The position numbers and the translations under genes are program-made. From contig DMWU01000111.1 in NCBI GenBank assembly GCA_003483125.1, positions 1 to 7,990 on the forward strand: 7,990 nt of DNA, in the 5' to 3' direction. Positions 6,607 to 7,990 of this stretch are shown here, piece after piece (positions within the stretch are counted from its first letter, which is position 1; each line of letters opens with the position of its first letter). Origin of the DNA: Erythrobacter sp. Lineage in GTDB: Bacteria; Pseudomonadota; Alphaproteobacteria; Sphingomonadales; Sphingomonadaceae. A model generated the notes under the pieces. That model saw only the letters and a program-made list of their open reading frames with translations, did not search any database and was not told where the DNA came from.

Positions 6607-7990
6607 TGGCTGATGCTTCTCACGAGAACGCCTATCAGGCCGATGCGTTGATTGCCGAGGATATCGAAGAATATCTCGCGCAGCACCAAAACAAGCAGCT
6701 ACTCCGCTTCATCACATGCGGGAGCGTGGATGATGGCAAAAGCACGCTGATTGGGCGACTGCTCTACGATTCGAAGATGATCTTTGAAGACCAGCTTGCC
6801 GCGCTTGAAAGCGATAGCAAGCGCGTTGGCACGCAGGGGCAAGAGATCGATTTTGCCCTATTGGTCGATGGCCTCGCCGCAGAGCGCGAACAGGGCATCA
6901 CCATAGATGTCGCCTATCGCTTTTTCGCGACCGAGAAGCGCAAATTCATCGTCGCCGACACCCCGGGTCATGAGCAATATACGCGCAATATGGTGACGGG
7001 CGCATCGACCGCCGATCTTGCTGTAATCCTGGTCGATGCGCGCAAAGGGGTGCTGGAACAGACCAAGCGCCATAGCTTTCTCGCCCACCTGCTGGGCATC
7101 AGGGAACTGGTGCTGGCAGTGAACAAGATGGACCTGGTTGATTACAGCCAAGAGATTTTCGAGAAGATCGTCAGCGACTACCGGGCCTTTGCTGGCGAGA
7201 TCGGGATCGAGAAATTTACGGCCATCCCGATTTCGGGCTTCAAAGGCGATAATATTACCGCTGCGCCCTCGGCTAACACTACCTGGTATTCCGGCACCAG
7301 CCTGATCGACCACCTGGAGACGGTTGAGGTCGCAAATGCCGCCGCGCAAGAGCGCAGCTTCCGCTTGCCGGTACAATGGGTCAACCGCCCCAATCTCAGC
7401 TTCCGCGGCTTCTCCGGCCTTGTGACCGATGGCAGCGTAAAGCCAGGTGACAAGGTGCGCGTAGTCCCGACGGGCAAGACCAGCACAATCAAGTCGATCG
7501 ATACGTTTGGTGGCCAGCTGGAAGAGGCCGTAGCCGGTCAATCGATAACGCTGACACTTGAAGATGAAGTCGACTGTTCGCGCGGCGACATGATTGCTGC
7601 GGCCGACGATCCGCCACAAGCCTCCGACCAGTTTGAAACCACGATCGTATGGATGGGCGATGAGGCGCTCAAGCCCGGGCGTGGTTATTGGCTGAAGCTT
7701 GGCAGCCAGATGGTCACAGCCACTGTTGCCGAGCCGAAATACGAGATTTGCGTCAATAGCTTCGACCATCTCGCCGCCAAGACGTTGGAGCTCAACGGCA
7801 TCGGTGTAGCCGAGCTGCGCACGGATAAGCCGATCGTTTTCGAGCCCTACACGACCAGTCGTCAGTTGGGCGGGTTCATCCTGATCGACAAATTTACCAA
7901 TGCCACCGTTGCCGCCGGGATGATCCATTTCAGCCTGCGCCGCGCGCAGAATGTCCATTGGCAGCCAACCTCGATTGGCCGCGAAGAGCA
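6606..7990 (+). CDS. cysN: Sulfate adenylyltransferase subunit 1, probably CysNC fusion; 3' end cut
   Basis: This is the GTPase subunit of ATP sulfurylase; GTP hydrolysis drives APS formation by CysD. The gene starts at the TGATG overlap with cysD and stays open to the window edge (461 codons). The translation-factor-type G domain is complete: G1 GSVDDGKS (39-46), G2 GITID (97-101), G3 DTPGH (118-122), G4 NKMD (173-176) and a G5-like SGFKGDN (210-216). Beta-barrel domains II and III follow, including NRPNLSFRGFSG and ending near MIHFSLRRAQNVHW. The last residues, QPTSIGREE, resemble the linker that joins CysN to a C-terminal APS kinase in bifunctional CysNC proteins of alphaproteobacteria; a standalone CysN would end within a few residues (about 475 in E. 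coli). The fusion is therefore likely, but the kinase P-loop lies beyond the window. Confidence 0.95.
   Translation, partial: MADASHENAYQADALIAEDIEEYLAQHQNKQLLRFITCGSVDDGKSTLIGRLLYDSKMIFEDQLAALESDSKRVGTQGQEIDFALLVDGLAAEREQGITIDVAYRFFATEKRKFIVADTPGHEQYTRNMVTGASTADLAVILVDARKGVLEQTKRHSFLAHLLGIRELVLAVNKMDLVDYSQEIFEKIVSDYRAFAGEIGIEKFTAIPISGFKGDNITAAPSANTTWYSGTSLIDHLETVEVANAAAQERSFRLPVQWVNRPNLSFRGFSGLVTDGSVKPGDKVRVVPTGKTSTIKSIDTFGGQLEEAVAGQSITLTLEDEVDCSRGDMIAAADDPPQASDQFETTIVWMGDEALKPGRGYWLKLGSQMVTATVAEPKYEICVNSFDHLAAKTLELNGIGVAELRTDKPIVFEPYTTSRQLGGFILIDKFTNATVAAGMIHFSLRRAQNVHWQPTSIGREE

Noticed and set aside
6858..7958. A 366-codon open frame on the minus strand.
   Set aside because: It lies wholly antisense to cysN, whose sense frame carries all five GTPase motifs. 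The antisense translation shows no recognisable family, as expected from codon bias in GC-rich DNA.

Overview
The window reads as ordinary chromosome of an alphaproteobacterium, most likely Sphingomonadales (Erythrobacteraceae or Sphingomonadaceae type). The grounds are the GC-rich codon use, a MipZ-type ParA ATPase, a sphingomonad-style phosphoglucomutase/phosphomannomutase, a ligase-associated DEXH helicase start and an AmpG-like MFS remnant. The taxon comes from recognising protein families by eye, not from a search.

Left part (1-4366), all on the minus strand. In transcription order it runs mipZ (division-site ATPase), a small membrane-anchored J-domain protein, a PgmG-type hexose-phosphate mutase, a crotonase-family protein, a broken AmpG-like MFS transporter gene, and the first 59 codons of a DEXH helicase that leaves the window at position 1. 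Gaps from mipZ to the crotonase gene are 4, 58 and 26 bases, so these four could be one transcript. The MFS gene has lost most of its middle and changes frame at the joint.

Middle (4367-5694). panC (pantothenate synthetase, GTG start) is divergent from mipZ across a short shared upstream region. A tRNA-Gly(TCC) with encoded CCA lies on the minus strand, convergent with panC and divergent from the cysteine genes.

Right part (5695-7990, plus strand). cysD and cysN overlap by one base (TGATG) and encode the two subunits of ATP sulfurylase, the first step of sulfate assimilation. cysN is cut by the window edge after 461 codons. Its last visible residues resemble the linker that leads into an APS kinase domain, so the gene is probably a cysNC fusion, but the kinase domain is not in view.

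I found no mobile element, CRISPR array, defence system or clearly new system. The points most worth a second look are the internally deleted transporter gene, the crotonase lacking one of the two usual catalytic glutamates, the mipZ/J-protein pair, and the odd start region of cysD.
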